From NCBI GenBank assembly GCA_025677835.1, contig JAIXMR010000075.1, positions 1-64,000 on the forward strand: a stretch of DNA of 64,000 nucleotides. Direction: 5' to 3'. Numbering within the stretch: the first letter of the stretch is position 1; every line of letters starts with the position of its first letter. A program made the position numbers and the translations under genes. Shown piece by piece: positions 10,739 to 21,233 of this stretch. The stretch is from Sporodiniella umbellata. Its lineage: Eukaryota; Mucoromycota; Mucoromycetes; Mucorales; Rhizopodaceae. The notes under the pieces are model-generated. The model did not search any database. It was not told the DNA's origin and saw nothing but the letters and a program-made list of their open reading frames with translations.

Positions 10739-12012
10739 TTATACAAAGTACCACTTTCCACTATACCCTTCGCTTTCCTCTTCTTTTATGTTAGTTTGCG
10801 TTTCCTACAAAGATACAACCATTAATCGTTATTATGTTTATAACCATTTGAGTTGTTAGAAGCCTACCTGAGAGCTGAGATATTTGCTTTTGACCTTGAA
10901 CGGCGAGTCTTTTACTGAAATATTTTCTCTAAAAAAAAAAAAATAAGCCTATGTATGTTGCTTATACTCTATAGTAACAAACACGCTCAAATCATATGTC
11001 TCCGTTTTATGTGGGATTTTTGCATGAATCAACTTCTGCCATGCCTCATGGGTCTCAGAAATTATGGTTTTGGCGTATTCCTAATATTTTTAATACTTTA
11101 ACGTTAGCATGTAGCTGTTTTTTTTTTTAAAAAAAAGAAAAAATTTACTCTATCTTTACATTCGCCATTAAAAGCAAACACATTTTTGTCTTTTCCATCA
11201 GGAATTTTATAGATTTCAAACCAGTTTTTAGTAGCTTCTAACAGTCCGGGATAGTGCTGTTTAACATCCCCAATATCTACATTTTGATTTAAACAATGCT
11301 ATGTTATGTTTGTATCTCTCTTGGTTTTGTAACAGCTATACCATTTAGTTTAGTTGCCATGGGGTCGTGAGTATCGATAACTACAACTTTCCAGTCGGTT
11401 TCTCCTTCGTCAATCATGGCCATAATGCCCAAGACCTTGACTTGCTTTACTTCTCCTTGTACAGCTACTCCTTCTCCAATTTCAATAGCATCGATTGGGT
11501 CGTTATCGCCCCTAGCGCCTGTTTCTTGATGTAAACAGGTAGGGTCCTCCCATGTCTAGTGTACTTTATAAGTATATAGATTAGAAATATCGTTTCTTAC
11601 TTGGGGTAAGGCGCCATAATTCCATATATATCCTTTGTGAGGAAAGCAATTTCTAACAAATCGAGGTTTCCCTTTTTTACAGTCTTGTTTGAGAGGGTTG
11701 AATTTTTCATTGGTAGCTATCTATAAAGTGTCAAAAAAATTGGTCTACCGTTTTTTAAAAATATAAGATCCTGACTGAACCTCGATTTTTGCATTAGACC
11801 AGCGAGGGATTTCTACAACCATGTTGACAATGTTTTTTTCTACAGGGTCTGCATATAGTGGAATGTCATGAAATGGGGAAATTACTTCATTGTCTTTTTC
11901 TGAAAAGATCCGTAAGTGCCTTTTTTTCTTTTATATTTGTTTATAGGTTACCAAGATATACACGATATGTATCAGTGAACGGTTTTCCAATTGCTATAGG
12001 TCTATAGATCAT
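10739..12012 (-). CDS. Soluble inorganic pyrophosphatase, 8 exons
   Basis: Hydrolyses pyrophosphate to two phosphates in the cytosol, driving biosynthetic reactions (eukaryotic family I, yeast Ipp1 type). Exons assembled by eye on the minus strand: 12012-11952, 11899-11781, 11720-11601, 11555-11342, 11276-11149, 11080-10983, 10928-10868, 10804-10739. They join in phase to 289 codons, and yeast Ipp1 has a similar length. Family hallmarks are visible: [41 protein letters not shown], the metal-binding [27 protein letters not shown] and the C-terminal GKWYFV. It starts at ATG 12012, 148 bp from the divergent start of the Aven-like gene, so the two probably share a promoter region. No exon is long enough to stand out as an open frame. 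I see no broken motif. Confidence 0.88.
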
Positions 12013-12160
12013 GGAATATGTTCGAGTGAAACGAGAGTGCAAGCAGACACTTGTTAAACGATTCATATATGTTTTATTTTTCAGGGGAGGAGAAAAAAAA
12101 AAAGATTTCATAGACTGAGCTTATTTTTTTTTCTTTTTTTGTTCTAGTCTCTCAACAAAA

Positions 12161-13267
12161 ATGAGACCCGATGAGCATAAAGCTAAGGATTCTCGTAGAT
12201 ACCAAGCCCGCAAAAAACAACAAGGGGACAGTACAGCAGCAGATGTTGCACGCAAAAGAGCTGATAAATCACGCGATAAAGGTGTTGGTATAGCTGCAAT
12301 TCGCCGAAGAAATGGGGAGGAAGAAACTGAAGAAGAAAAGGAAGAAAGAAAGGCAATTCAGGCTCAATTCTCTAGACGAAAAATGACATCCAACTATGAT
12401 CGATATATAGAAGAAACGGAAGAAGGTAGATTGCAAATGTTTTATATTAGCAATAGTGGACTAAAAAAAAATTGTATAAATAGATCGCTTGGAAAAGGAT
12501 ATTGAGTTAGGCATCGATCGTGAAACAACTGATTTAGTAGCAATGTTAGAAAATACAGGTAAAAAAAGACTTACTAGGCTCAAAATACTTACTAAATAGA
12601 TAGGGGCAACCCAACGTTCTTCAAATTCAAGGACGAACAATTATTTGGTGAAGAGCAAAAGCAAAATGTAAATACTTCTTGTCTTGGTTTTGTTAATGTC
12701 TAAACTATGAATAGATACAAAAAAACATGCTGCAACTAGACTTCCAATCTTTTGCGGCTATTTTTGACAAAACAAGTACACAACAACTATTGGAGTTAGT
12801 GGATAGCGACCAGTTGGTATGTGCACAGATAGGGTCTGATCGAGATCTAAATTTTGATGGTTCTATAGATTGAAGACGCTTTAGATTGTCAGCCAGTAAC
12901 GCTTGATAAACCTATCGTACCTGGGTTTGCTAAAAATGCAAAGGGCTACATCGTTCATAAATCACAACAACCCTCATCCGTTTCAGTACCTGAAACGGAT
13001 GGCATTTATTTAAGGAACGATGGGTCCAACCACAAAACAGCTTTTAAACCGCCAGCTCATATTTCAGTAAAGGCTTACCCAAAAAGCAATTACAAAGATA
13101 CACTGACGGCTGACGACCTAGATGAACTATTAGCTATGGATCCAGTAAAAGAGGCACCGATTAGGAGAGCTGTGCTACCCAAGCCGGAATTCATAAAAAA
13201 TAAGCCGACAGCTCACGAGGAGAGTAAAGATGATGAGGCTTGGTTAGATGATTTATTAGAAGAGTGA
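12161..13267 (+). CDS. Aven-like protein, 5 exons
   Basis: Exons 12161-12425, 12484-12558, 12600-12667, 12715-12816 and 12869-13267 join in phase to 303 codons. The N-terminus is very basic and charged (RRYQARKKQQG, RKRADKSRDKG), followed by an acidic E/K stretch. The middle has TFFKFKDEQLFGEE and LQLDFQSFAAIFDKTST. The end has DDLDELLAMD and DEAWLDDLLEE. This order (basic start, FxF...E segment, LDELL motif, terminal WLDxLL) matches the Aven family as I remember it; in animals Aven is linked to apoptosis control and the ATM checkpoint. The similarity is short-motif based, so the family call is tentative although the gene structure is convincing. Divergent from the pyrophosphatase gene. Confidence 0.5.
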
Positions 13268-13462
13268 GATCAAACAAATAGGATATTGTAAATATGACTT
13301 GATTGCATGACTCTTTGCCAGTGTTACACATAAAAAAGGTTTAAACATAGTCCAAATAATCTGCAGTACATGTGGTTTTTATTTTCTTTTCTTTTATGCA
13401 CGTACTTCCAAAAATTCGAACCACTGAAAAAACGTTAACTAAAGAAAAAAACTAAATTCTAT

Positions 13463-14426
13463 ATGAATATGCCACATAAACGCTTTAGCAGCGCGAAGGA
13501 GAAAGAAACAATAAAAAGTAAAGGCAAGCGGTTTTTGAAAGCTATCCAGAACGCTTGCCATCCATCATCATCGAAAAAAAAACCATCAAAGCTACGTTCT
13601 TGGCTCTCTTTTTCGTCTAAAAGCGAGCTAACTTGGTGTTTTCGTAAGGTCCCGGATCCTTTAACTAACACAGATACAGTACAAGAACTATGGACACGAT
13701 TTGAGCAAGAGAATGAGCAATTTTTGACAAAGGAGTATCATGTAAACCCTTTGGGAAGTGTGGAGATCCAAGACAGAGGAATTCTATCAGGGTCTGCTGC
13801 TGTTCAAATTGTTCTCTCTGAAGGTATTGCGTTTGCTGTAAATCCTGAATCCTCGGAACCTGTTTGCTTTGAAATCGTATCTTACCCAAGCAACTTTTGG
13901 GTATGGTCGTGGAATTCCAAACAGCAGACAATTTCAAGACTATCGAAAAGAAAAATATGAAAAAACCTTCTATGCGAAGTAGCACTTTAGAGCTGATAGA
14001 ACGCGCTTTATTGAAAACTTTTTTTGAGGTTTCAACTAGTGCTTTTCTCTTAGTATTTGTTTGGTTGCATTTAACCTGCATTATATTTGACCTATTAAAG
14101 TTACCGATTAGAGAACAAGAGGGAATGAACAATTGGGGACAAATGAATTTGAAGTTGGGCTGCATGTTTGTATTTAAATTACCGTATATTGTCTCAATCA
14201 TGTAGAACTGATTAAGCGAGTTTGCTTGAGAGACTGGCTACAGGATTCAGTTTATGCAATTTTAATTAAATATGGTTCGTCGTTTACTCGAAAAAAAAGA
14301 CGCTTTTATATGAGTTTTCTCTATACCTTTTTGTTTCTTCTAGTACCAGTTTACTTGGTTTTTATCAAATACATCGGGATTTTTTATACTTGCGAAAAGC
14401 GAGCAAAAATTAAAATAGTTGTGTAA
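13463..14426 (+). CDS. Uncharacterised protein with two TM segments, 4 exons
   Basis: Proposed exons 13463-13823, 13891-13978, 14040-14169 and 14217-14426 join in phase to 262 aa. The N-terminal ~70 residues are basic with Ser/Lys clusters (a cytosolic, possibly membrane-surface region). After that come a soluble stretch with LTWCFRKVPDPL, then FGYGRGIPNSRQFQDYRKEK, then a membrane segment (AFLLVFVWLHLTCIIFDLL), a loop, and a second one near the end (SFLYTFLFLLVPVYLVFIKY). Without splicing the first exon runs on to a stop at 13960, and the later frames stay separate. No family is recognised. It converges on the GPHR gene, with only ~60 bp between the stops. The last two junctions are the least certain. 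Confidence 0.45.
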
Positions 14427-14485
14427 CCAGAGCATAGATACCTCTATTAAGCTTTATACTTTATTAGGGTCATGCAAAATGAACA

Positions 14486-16231
14486 CTAAGCAAGTCCACT
14501 CTCCGCTGCTAAGAGCTCAATTTCAGTAAAGTCTTTAGCCATTGTAGTTGCACTTTGAGTCTGATGAAGGACGTATATTATACAGTAGGAGATAATGCAA
14601 GAAACTACAGCTATAGCATCTGACCAATATTTAAATAAATCAAACTCAACAGCCTGTATAGAGGAAGACAGGAGGTATCTAAAAAAAGTTGAATAAGACA
14701 GTTAGGCACTTTTGAGTACGCCTGCTTAATTTACCTATACTCTGGGGGGAGGTTCATTTGAATAACTAATGCAGAACTTAAAAAATACATACCCATAACT
14801 TGAGCAGTTAGGGTGAGTATACTCGGTGTAGAAAACGTTATTTGAAGCATAAACATCTCAAGAACTTTGGTTACTAGTTTTAAGAAACTACGGACGGAAC
14901 TGAATACAATAATTCCTGCAAACCAGAAACTAAGCTGTTGAGACCAGACACCAGGATCGATATCAAAGCTATCGAAACGACTTATAATAATAGAGAGTGC
15001 TCTGGTAACAGGATCAGACGTACCCTGCTGTTTTCCTAGAGTAATATATATCATAGTCTTAAATGTAAATTTGAGTGTTTCATGAATTTGGATATACCGT
15101 GGTAAACCTATAAACACAGTAGACAGCAAGTCCTTTGTTCACCCACTTCCAAGTTTTCCCTTTCCAAGTTTTAGCATAAATACTTCTTGTCTATTTTCAG
15201 GTTGAGGGAGCAAAGGAAAAAGGAAGAGGGTGAGACACATATGTCTAGTATTAAAATATTTTATCTCACTCTTCCACGTTCTAATTCCTCTAGGTCGTCC
15301 TTCATTGTCGATACTAGCCCTTTTAGCTGTTCCACTTCCGTTTCCAGCAGTACAATTTCTTGGTCTTGACCTTTAATTGATGCAATCCATCGACTTAAAT
15401 ATCCAGAAGAATGCTACTTTTTTTTTTAGAAAATACAGACGAAAATAATACAAAGATTAAAACCTTTCTTTCTACAGAATTTTCTCGCTTCTTCATCTTT
15501 TCAAGTACTGCGCTTTTATTTTGAAGCATCTTTAGCGTTTGAGAATAGGCTTTTTCAGATGCTCGATAATCGTTTTCAGTAACATGTCGCTGGTACCAAG
15601 CCATAAAAGGCGTATGTGCCATACCAAATCCCGACAAAATAGCTATAACAGTGACGCCTATCATGCTCATACGAATTACACCCATTTCAATCCAAGAGGG
15701 GTTTTCAATATGGACTCTTAGTTGATTAAGTAAGTAAAGGTAAAATACTGTGGTAACTATTGCTGTATAGATGGCATACTTGCTCCTCCAGCCTATAGCA
15801 TACCTTTATCAGAGCGTGCAAATACACTTCTTCTATATATTGATTTTACCTCTACAGGACACTAAAAAGACGTATGTCTGGAACCAAGGAATAACCATCA
15901 TCACCAGAATTAGAAGCAGATCAAGATTAAGCTTCCAATAAAGCGATCGAACACTAGAAGTTTAGATTTAAGTTGTGCTTGAAATAAATGGCTTTTGTTA
16001 CGAGTTAGAAAAAATCTGCGTGATCTCGCCAAATATTAATAGAAGTAAAGTACAAGAAGAGCTAAATGTCAAAGAAAACAAGGAATGTGCTATGTAACTA
16101 GAGTTGCATGTTGAGAAGATCTTCGGCGGCAAATAGTCGCGAACAAGAAGTTTGGCCAATTTTCTGGAGCCTAATGTCAAAAGCAATGCTTGAGCAAACA
16201 TTACAGTTAAACATTCCAGGGACTTTAGCAT
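14486..16231 (-). CDS. Golgi pH regulator / GPHR-type membrane protein, 7 exons
   Basis: GPHR family (plant homologues GTG1/2) proteins are multi-pass Golgi/ER anion channels needed for luminal acidification. Exons: 16231-16002, 15953-15850, 15792-15464, 15413-15270, 15190-15098, 15057-14735, 14678-14486. They give 471 aa, near the ~455 of the human protein. Matching landmarks are the N-terminal membrane block (LTFSSSCTLLLLIF), LYWKLNLDLLLIL, the conserved IGVTVIAILSGFG followed by H-T-P-F, a coiled-coil stretch rich in E/K/L, AKTWKGKTWKWVNK, VYCVYR, GTSDPVTRAL, the strongly conserved QVMGMYFLSSALVIQMNLPPEYR region and a final membrane segment. The start ATG 16231 agrees with the family N-terminus. 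A small TM gene lies just upstream on the same strand. Confidence 0.87.
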
Positions 16232-16293
16232 AATATATAGTGGTGTATACGTCTTGAAAAAGGGTTATTTGCATAAACGTCTAGAGCATATAC

Positions 16294-16883
16294 TTAAACA
16301 ATCAATACAAACTCAGAAACCAAGGCTTTGATTATGTTTAGATGAGCATAATATTGTAACGGTATAGGTTTTATGCTCACCTTATACGATAGCATTAAAG
16401 TCTTCTTTATATGTATGTTAAAGAAAGAAATGCACAAGTACAATATCAAAAGACTGTTAGTTACTACTAAGAGATCACCACCTACTTTCATCTGACCTTA
16501 TTTGTCAGTAAGTCTAAGCCTCTCTTCAAGACCACCTTGTGGCATTGTACAAAAGTGTGTTTTAGTCGCTCTTATCTTGTAAAGCCCAACGGCAAATCTC
16601 GTTAATAAAATAGAGTAAGCTGAATTGTAACTTGTATATCTACTATAGAAAAGTTTCCACCACCCCTTTATAAGTTTTAGGTCTCGATGTCCCGGTTTCC
16701 AAAAGCTGTTAATGGCACCTGTTTCTAAGACAGACAAACCAATTTTGGTAGCAGTTAAAAAATCAGACAACTAAAAACTCTACAGTCAGGTTTAATAATT
16801 ATTAATATAAAATCGACATGACTGCCTATTAATAAAGGTAAAGATATGTATTTCTTCAAACGAATTGTTTTCAATCGAGACAT
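16294..16883 (-). CDS. Uncharacterised small protein with one TM segment, 3 exons
   Basis: Proposed exons 16883-16818, 16770-16536 and 16496-16294 join in phase to 167 aa. The second intron contains a TACTGAC branch-like site, which supports splicing past the stop that would otherwise fall at 16498. The first ~20 residues are basic-amphipathic (RLKTIRLKKYISLP), possibly a targeting sequence. A hydrophobic stretch (LLVVTNSLLILYLCISFF) follows near residue 115. No family recognised. It ends only ~60 bp upstream of the GPHR start on the same strand. An alternative 3' exon would overlap the GPHR start codon, so the 3' end is doubtful. Confidence 0.4.
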
Positions 16884-18742
16884 TTACGTGAATATTCTCA
16901 AAAAAAAAAAGGGGGTGACTTTTAATCTTACTTTATGAATGCTATTAAAATTACAAAGGGGTGCCTATGTTTCAAAAGATCAGGCCTTTTATCATACAAT
17001 AGAATATGCTCTATACTGGGGGGGGCTTATTGTCTGATCGAAAGTAATGGGTACTGATCTATTCAAAGCCCTAATCTAAGTTCATATTGTGTTATATAAA
17101 GAAACATAAAATTTGGTGCATGTCCGGAAAAAGGCAGTCAGGCTATGTTTTACACCAAATAAACGTTAAAATGTGGTAAAAATATGCAATTTATACGAAA
17201 AGTGATGGGTCGAAAACACACTATATGACCTATTGATTATAGTCTATGATTAAATGTGGTTTTCATCAGCTCTATCAATTTTAACATATTTGAATAGCGA
17301 TCCCGAAAGAATCGTTTAGTCTATGTTGTTTTTTCAGCTCAACAGAAAAAAAAACCATCAATCAGTAAAATCATGACTCCAACATACAGCTTCTTTGATG
17401 ATTATATACTAAAGAAGTACACTTCCTGTTAGCTCTAAAACTTTAAATATTAGAGACAAGCTTAAATATCGTCATAAATCGTTATCTAATTATCTAAACG
17501 TTTAATGTTTTTTAAGTAACTTGCTGTCTTTTGTTAGTAAGCGGTAAAAACTTTTTAACGGCACCATAATTTCATAGTAGGGAAATATATCAGTGCTATT
17601 TGGGTGGATTGAAACAAGTAAAAATGTACAAAGGAGCTGTTTTTCTTTTGATCGTTTCAGTTTCAAGTGTATTTTTAATAAGCCAGTCAAATAGCTTAAA
17701 ATATAGCAAAGAGATAGCTGACAATAGGTGTGGTATCTGAAGAGTAATAAAAAAACAGAAAATCTAGCATGAGAAATCTGTCAAATAAAAACAAATAGAA
17801 CTCTTATGTGTTTTTATTTGTATGATTCTATAACTCTAAATAGTTTGGTGTAATATTAAAAAGAACTTGTATAGCATTTTGTGGTAAGTTTAATCCCTAA
17901 AAGGTATTGTAAGCTTTTATTTGTGAATACATTGCTCTTTTTTCTCTAAAATTCGTCGGAGAGCAATGAAAGAAAATACTAACACAATCGAGAAAAACCG
18001 TTTGATAAAGCAAAGACTCTGATTTATCGTTTTCCTGCAATTTTGCAGCAATTCACTATTCAGAGCTGTAGATACTGAGATAAACGTGCTGAAAAGCTTT
18101 GAAGTAGTGGTAATGAAAAATAGTTAGGATTGAAGTAGATATCATTGCTGTATATTGCTTTATTTTGTTTATTTTGTTTAGTACAGAAAGTCAGTTTATC
18201 TCAAAAGCTTATTTTCATTACCCTAAAAACCAAGCAGCCTATTTGTTCTATGCTTTTAAACCGCCCCAAGTAAAAAGCAAAGTGCTTTGAATTTACTTCT
18301 AAATCGTGCCAAAAAAAATCGAAGGTACCGATTAAGACTAAAATCATGTACATATCGGAACCTACCTTGAGCGGCTCTTTAATTCGCATACTAATTCACC
18401 AAACAAAATATAATAAAAAGGGGTCCTAAAAACCTGCCGTTCAGGCTTCTTTTTTCCGAAAAACAGATCCCTTTTAAATTTTATAAATTTCAGTCAAAGC
18501 ATTCTTTAGACAGCTCTGAGAAAAAACTCGGATATATGTTGAGCAAAATGGAGGGGCTTATGTCGAAACAAAACTTCGGACAAAATTTACAAATCATATT
18601 GTTACACTGCCAGAATCGCTTCTTGAACGAAAACCCTCCCAATGTACATATAAACATCTGATATTCTTTCTTTTTTGTTTTTCTTTTCTTTCTTTTTGCA
18701 ACTTTTCTTTTTATATATACTTTATACTCAAAAAATTCTAAC
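16884..18742. other. Intergenic, no convincing gene
   Basis: Low-GC DNA with stops in all frames. A short open stretch at 18494-18643 (plus strand, flanked by acceptor- and donor-like sites) could be an untranslated or alternative upstream exon of the next gene, but it does not join it in phase. TATATA-like sequence at about 18711-18720 may be the next gene's core promoter. Confidence 0.4.
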
Positions 18743-20338
18743 ATGAGACCAGAAATATTTGCTCCCATTTCTCCTCTACATGCTTTTTTCTTTCTATTTA
18801 TGACCCCCCTTCTTCTTTTTACTTTGTTCAAAGGAAGATCCATCATTTATCAAATACTGAAAATACCTTGCTCTATAGTGTATCATTGGTATCAGTCTAT
18901 AAAGGTAAAATTTTTTTAAAGCACATTCGTAAAAGCTTTTAGATGCATAGAACATAGTGACCTTAGAAATCCTGCTTATTTTTTTCATTTTTTTCTAGAT
19001 TATACTTTCATTATCTTTATCACCTAGAGAGCAGTCGAAGTTTGAAGAACAGTTTAAATACCTTATTGTCACATCTTCATTATTTAATGAGCTAAATCAA
19101 CAGCAGCCACCTCGTTTTGAATCTTGCTCTCAAGCATCCTCGAGCACAGATCAAATAATAATTTTAGTTACTCACCTATTACACATTTTATCGGCCGTTG
19201 CGGTCTATCACTACAATTACTACAAAACATTCATATATGGTCTGGTCTCGAGTTATTTGTTTTCCTGTTTCTTTCTTTACCGACATAATGTGAGAGACAA
19301 TCTCATATATAAACACAGACTTACACCCTTTTAGAAGCATGTGCAAGTAAGAAGGATACATTTTTCTGCCCTCGATTCAATGCACGAGATTATTTCTTTG
19401 TCTCAAAAGAGTGATATACAGTTGACAAATCTAATGGATAACCCGTCGCTAGCTCCCTTAATCAAAGCACACATTAGAATGCACACTAGACTTATAAACG
19501 AACTCAGGCCACTGACAGACCTCAAAAATCTATCAAGACTGAAAGAGATGTACATGTCTGACAAACTGGCCGAAGCAGACCTACTTGTTTTAAGCCTTCG
19601 TGCTAAACGCCGAGAGTACTTGTTACATCTTTTAGCACTGGACGTTATGTCAAACAATCATGCGGCTCATTATGGAAAGAACTGGAAAAAGGCAATTCAG
19701 ATCAACAAGCAGGTTGTTTCAGGATACAATCAATTCAATCAACAACTAGCCCAGCTAGCCTTCACAGAGCTTAAACCCATAATTACTGGTGAGTGCGGTT
19801 GTGGTTTTTGTTATCTGGTATCAATAACACGGTTTGTTTAGAGCAAAAATCAGAGAAGCCGCCTTCTAGATCTTACACTATTCCTTCATCCCCAACGTCT
19901 ATGGGTCCAGCTGTAGATAAATGCTGTATATCTCTGATGCAAAAAATTGCTGTTGTAGAGCGACAGCTAGAAGAAACTCAGTCTAAATTATTCGCATACA
20001 GACAGGATCTTAAATATTTATTTTCTGGAAGAGGTAAATTTTCGGTTGTTCCGTTTTCTTGTACTAAAATTTCCGAAAAAAAAAAAGTAGCCACCACCCA
20101 AAGCTTGAACAGAATCAGCAAAAGGTCTAGTAATATAGACGACACTCTTAAAAAAATGATGAATGAATGGAACGAAAGTAAAGTAGCACTTAATAATGTC
20201 TTGAAGGAGCAACAGGATAAAGAGAACAACATGCTACCTTCACCGCCTTCCTCTCCGGTCGGTCAAGAATTACATAGAAGTTTAAGCCTGAACAACGGGG
20301 GCTTACGAAGGGCTAATCGGAGCTCATATTACCTATAG
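18743..20338 (+). CDS. Putative Vezatin/Inp2-like membrane protein, 5 exons
   Basis: Exons 18743-18904, 18999-19289, 19335-19788, 19842-20033 and 20088-20338 join in phase to 449 aa. An in-frame TAG at 19332-19334 is removed by a 45-nt intron starting GTGAGA. The N-terminus has a hydrophobic segment (HAFFFLFMTPLLLFTLF); then SKFEEQFKYLIVTSSLF; then a hydrophobic hairpin around residues 105-150. A long helical, Leu/Lys-rich region and a Ser/Pro-rich tail (PSPPSSPVGQ) follow. The YLIVTSSLF motif plus membrane hairpin plus coiled-coil recalls the myosin-binding Vezatin/Inp2 family, which tethers organelles to class V or VII myosins. The family call rests on general resemblance only; the gene model is better supported than the name. 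The fourth intron (20034-20087) is a multiple of three, so a retained form would also be open. Confidence 0.45.
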
Positions 20339-20504
20339 AAAATCATAATAAACTCCAAATATAATAAAAACAATAATAGTAACATGGTTGATTTTATCAT
20401 ATCATTCCCTAATTTTATCTTTCTTTCTTTTTATTTATTTTAAAATAAACAACGATTTCGATTTATTGCTGTCACTGATTCTATGCTTATATATATAAAA
20501 AACC

Positions 20505-21196
20505 ATGAAGCAAATATCCCGGGCAAAGTTTGAAAACATAGCATATCTTACGATGAATATACTCAATGTGGCAGTCTATTTATTGATTCTATCAAGTTCT
20601 GTTTTAAAAGCAAAAGATGGTACCTTGACAGACATCATACAAACAATTTATTGCAGGTATAGATTGGAAAGAAAACGATTGTTAGTATGTCTTGTCTTAC
20701 ACTAAAAAAGCGTAATTTGCTTGTTTTTAGTATTCCACGAAGTTGCCAAACCAATTACGCTTACAACGGTTTATTTTGGGTTTTTGTCTTTACATAGAGG
20801 AAAAGGGCTGATGATGTTGTTGTAAGTATTTCTAAAAAAGAAAAAAGAGTGCCCAAATCCGCTTCATTGTAACCAAAAAAAAAAAGCCTAGGGTGTCTCA
20901 TTATGTGTGGAATAATTTTCAATATAATAATATCCATCGTGGCATTTACGCTTGGTTTTGCATATATACTCTTGTCACTCGTCTCCAATATTCCCCCACC
21001 AAGCAGCTTTCTTATTCATTGGCAAAACTATAAAGATTTCTGGGCAGAAAGTTCAGACCTTGGCGGTCCACGGACCACACTTCCAATGAGAAGCCTAGTC
21101 ATGCCACCGCCACCTCACCTACCAAATTGTTCTGCATGGGATCCAGAAGTACCACATGTAAGGTACGCTGTTAAGAATGACCTGGAGGTCTATTAG
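20505..21196 (+). CDS. Tvp15 / COPI-associated-type tetraspan membrane protein
   Basis: Three exons, about 20505-20650, 20732-20818 and 20892-21196. Hydrophobic segments occur at YLTMNILNVAVYLLILSSS, in the second exon around PITLTTVYFGFLSLHRGKG, and at GCLIMCGIIFNIIISIVAFT. The order (R-x-x-N-I-x-N start, E/F motif, HRGKGLMMLLFLG, then IVAFTLGFAYILL) matches the Tvp15/COPI_assoc family of late-Golgi vesicle proteins. The C-terminal tail is Pro-rich and cytosolic. The join between exons 1 and 2 is a problem: the obvious GTATAG donor gives the wrong phase, while a GC donor just before it would give the family's 'IYLF.E' motif. Either a GC-AG intron or a sequence error is possible. It converges on NPR3 with 37 bp between stops. 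Confidence 0.6.
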
Positions 21197-21233
21197 ACGG
21201 AAATGGAATAAATGAAACTCATCTCTAATTTAT

